This document shows, piece by piece, positions 62,554-64,000 of a stretch of 64,000 nucleotides of DNA. The notes under the pieces are model-generated. The model worked only from the letters and a program-made list of their open reading frames with translations, was not told where the DNA came from and searched no databases. Position 1 is the stretch's first letter. Each line of letters starts with the position of its first letter. The position numbers were made by a program, and so were the translations under genes. Source of the DNA: Mucilaginibacter terrae (lineage in GTDB: Bacteria > Bacteroidota > Bacteroidia > Sphingobacteriales > Sphingobacteriaceae); assembly GCF_031951985.1 (NCBI RefSeq), contig NZ_JAVLVU010000001.1, positions 3,534,001-3,598,000 of the forward strand, in the 5' to 3' direction.

Positions 62554-63750
62554 ATGCTTCGCTCTAAAGCCACTACGTTTACTATACATGCAGCCGGATG
62601 GTTGCTATTCTTAATATTCCCATTATTGTTTTTGAGCGGTGGGCAAAAAAATAGCAACGTATGGACTTTGCTTTCTTCATCATACTACTGGTTGTTTTGC
62701 CTCACCTACATGGTGCTGTTTTACTTTAACCTGTGGCTTTTAATTCCGCGTTTTTTTCTCAAAAAAAAGTATGTTGATTACGGTATAGGCGTAATGCTTT
62801 TACTAAGCTGCGTGTATTTTTTGCAACCCTTTGATAAGCTGTTGGCTAATAATCCGCGTGTACAAAGCCAGATTGGCATGCCGGGCGGCCTACCCCCGCC
62901 ACCAATTGATACCTTAACACAGGTACAGCCGAAGTTAAACCCTGCCGCCACGGCAGATAGTACACCATTGCCCTTTGGCCCCCTGCCTCATCAGGATCTA
63001 CGCATGCAAGACCCTGCCCAAAAACCACACGGCAATCCGCTGTGGCGGCACTCGCCCGGTGTTGATATTGTGAGTTTGGTATTGTTTGTAATTATGACGG
63101 CGTTAAGCCTTTCCATACGCATGGTGCAGCAATGGCAAACCACCGAGCAAAAAGTTATAGTGGCAGAGGCCGGTAAAGCCAATGCCGAACTATCGTTCCT
63201 TAAAGCGCAAATTAATCCGCATTTTTTGTTTAATACGCTCAATAATATATACACGCTTTCGGTGATGAACAGCGAGCACACTTCCGAAAGTATAATGAAG
63301 CTGAGCAACATTATGCGCTATGTAACCGATGAAGTGAGTGAAAATTTTGTATTGCTGCAAAATGATGTGAATTGTATAAGCGATTATATTGCTTTGCAAA
63401 GCTTACGTTTAGGCCGTAAAGCCGAGGTGAAATTTACCGTAAGCGGCAACATGAGTAATCAAAAAATTGCACCGCTCATACTTATGTCGTTTGTGGAGAA
63501 TGCTTTTAAGTACGGCATTAGCAAGCAAGAATTTAGCCTGATTACCATTGACATAAATGTTGAGGGCGCAAAAATTGAATTTTATTGTGAGAACAAGATA
63601 TTCAACAATAAATTGACCGTGATTGAGCGTACTGGCATAGGTATTGCCAATACCCGCCAGCGCTTGCAGCACTTATACCCAGGCAGGTATGAGCTTAAAA
63701 TTGATGATGCCGGTAACCGCTTTAAAGTGAAACTCAGCCTGCAAAGCTAA
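62554..63750 (+). CDS. LytS/YehU-type sensor histidine kinase
   Basis: The 398-aa protein has four membrane helices in the first 190 residues, including a Pro-rich loop (GGLPPPPIDTLTQVQP). The His_kinase (PF06580) part begins AELSFLKAQINPHFLFNTLN with the phosphorylated His223 and ends with a degenerate HATPase domain (LMSFVENAFKYG, GIGIANTRQRLQHLYPG). Such kinases pair with LytTR-type response regulators, and one starts 21 bases downstream. A near-match to a -7 box (TTGCTTTG) ends 3 bases before the ATG. Confidence 0.9.
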   Translation: MLRSKATTFTIHAAGWLLFLIFPLLFLSGGQKNSNVWTLLSSSYYWLFCLTYMVLFYFNLWLLIPRFFLKKKYVDYGIGVMLLLSCVYFLQPFDKLLANNPRVQSQIGMPGGLPPPPIDTLTQVQPKLNPAATADSTPLPFGPLPHQDLRMQDPAQKPHGNPLWRHSPGVDIVSLVLFVIMTALSLSIRMVQQWQTTEQKVIVAEAGKANAELSFLKAQINPHFLFNTLNNIYTLSVMNSEHTSESIMKLSNIMRYVTDEVSENFVLLQNDVNCISDYIALQSLRLGRKAEVKFTVSGNMSNQKIAPLILMSFVENAFKYGISKQEFSLITIDINVEGAKIEFYCENKIFNNKLTVIERTGIGIANTRQRLQHLYPGRYELKIDDAGNRFKVKLSLQS

Positions 63751-63771
63751 TCTTCCTAACCCCTGATTATA

Positions 63772-64000
63772 ATGAGCAAGTTAAAATGTATAGCTATTGA
63801 TGATGAGCCCCTGGCACTCGAGCTGATGGAGCAGTATATAGCGCGTTTCCCATCGTTACAGTTGTTGCACACGTTTGAGGATGCTGTATCGGGTGCCGAG
63901 TATTTAAAGCATAACCCGGTTGATTTACTGTTTGTAGATATTAATATGCCGGATATTACCGGCATTGACCTGGTGCGTTCGTTAACCAATAAGCCCATGG
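63772..64000 (+). CDS. Response regulator, 5' part, likely LytTR type
   Basis: The visible 76 codons encode a receiver domain: MSKLKCIAIDDEPLALELME with the acidic pocket Asp-Asp-Glu, the phosphoacceptor Asp57-type motif LLFVDINMPDITGIDLV, and no more before the window edge. Partnership with the LytS-type kinase 21 bases upstream predicts a LytTR DNA-binding domain beyond the edge. The coding sequence is cut at 64000. Confidence 0.87.
   Translation, partial: MSKLKCIAIDDEPLALELMEQYIARFPSLQLLHTFEDAVSGAEYLKHNPVDLLFVDINMPDITGIDLVRSLTNKPM

Overview
The window looks like chromosome of a Bacteroidota bacterium, most likely Sphingobacteriaceae (Mucilaginibacter/Pedobacter-like). The grounds are many TAnnTTTG-type -7 promoter boxes, few recognisable Shine-Dalgarno sequences, abundant secreted and lipoprotein genes, a TonB receptor, GH43/GH2/GH106/GH51 enzymes, and intergenic palindromic repeats of kinds I associate with that family. 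No rRNA, tRNA, CRISPR array, transposase or phage gene was recognised.

Layout. 1-1411: minus-strand operon of two very small membrane proteins and an SSS symporter (cut by the window edge). 1564-4785: a PKD lipoprotein, an NTF2-like protein and the uronate pair kduD/kduI. 4786-8483: a repeat-rich intergenic region, a degenerate thiamine-pyrophosphokinase-like gene, a glycosyltransferase-like gene, YceI, an MBL hydrolase and a four-helix-bundle gene. 8522-12073: LolC/E-like permease, lipoprotein, rbfA, M23 protein, TonB-domain protein. 12180-15089: gcvP. 15234-20017: a small surface-glycan group (two glycosyltransferases, an ABC exporter, an FkbM methyltransferase). 20073-22605: a beta-barrel protein and a GH3 enzyme. 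22660-27333: a TPP-riboswitch operon of a TonB receptor (frameshifted), a PnuT-like thiamine transporter and an unexpected acyl-CoA-dehydrogenase-like flavoenzyme. 27407-30094: glgA-glgC (glgC frameshifted). 30406-34569: a coiled-coil membrane protein (probable frameshift), polA and tag. 34612-36910: small acidic and lipoprotein genes and a GT39-like membrane transferase. 37053-41949: rimP-nusA-infB with a leader hairpin. 42337-46628: SDR, GHL10 enzyme, a coiled-coil membrane protein and a secreted protein. 46690-49535: phosphate locus (histidine kinase, DUF47, Pit) with PHO-box-like repeats. 51241-61204: carbohydrate locus (GH43, GH2, rhamnose mutarotase, GH106, GH51), fitting removal of arabinose, galactose and rhamnose from pectin or arabinogalactan side chains; no SusC/SusD is in the window. 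61344-64000: two sensor kinases and the start of a response regulator with a LytTR-type partner kinase.

Most interesting: (a) the thiamine-regulated operon in which a class D flavin monooxygenase/ACAD-like gene overlaps pnuT by ATGA, under a TPP riboswitch that carries a large low-complexity hairpin; (b) a 61-aa/41-aa/SSS operon joined by TAATG and ATGA overlaps; (c) several genes whose ATG lies exactly 4 nt after a -7 box, suggesting leaderless mRNAs; (d) 11-bp-period TTAACA repeats at the phosphate locus; (e) three single-base indels next to T runs that break otherwise intact genes and may be sequence errors; (f) several families of intergenic palindromes, including a nested array with exact 26-bp direct repeats.
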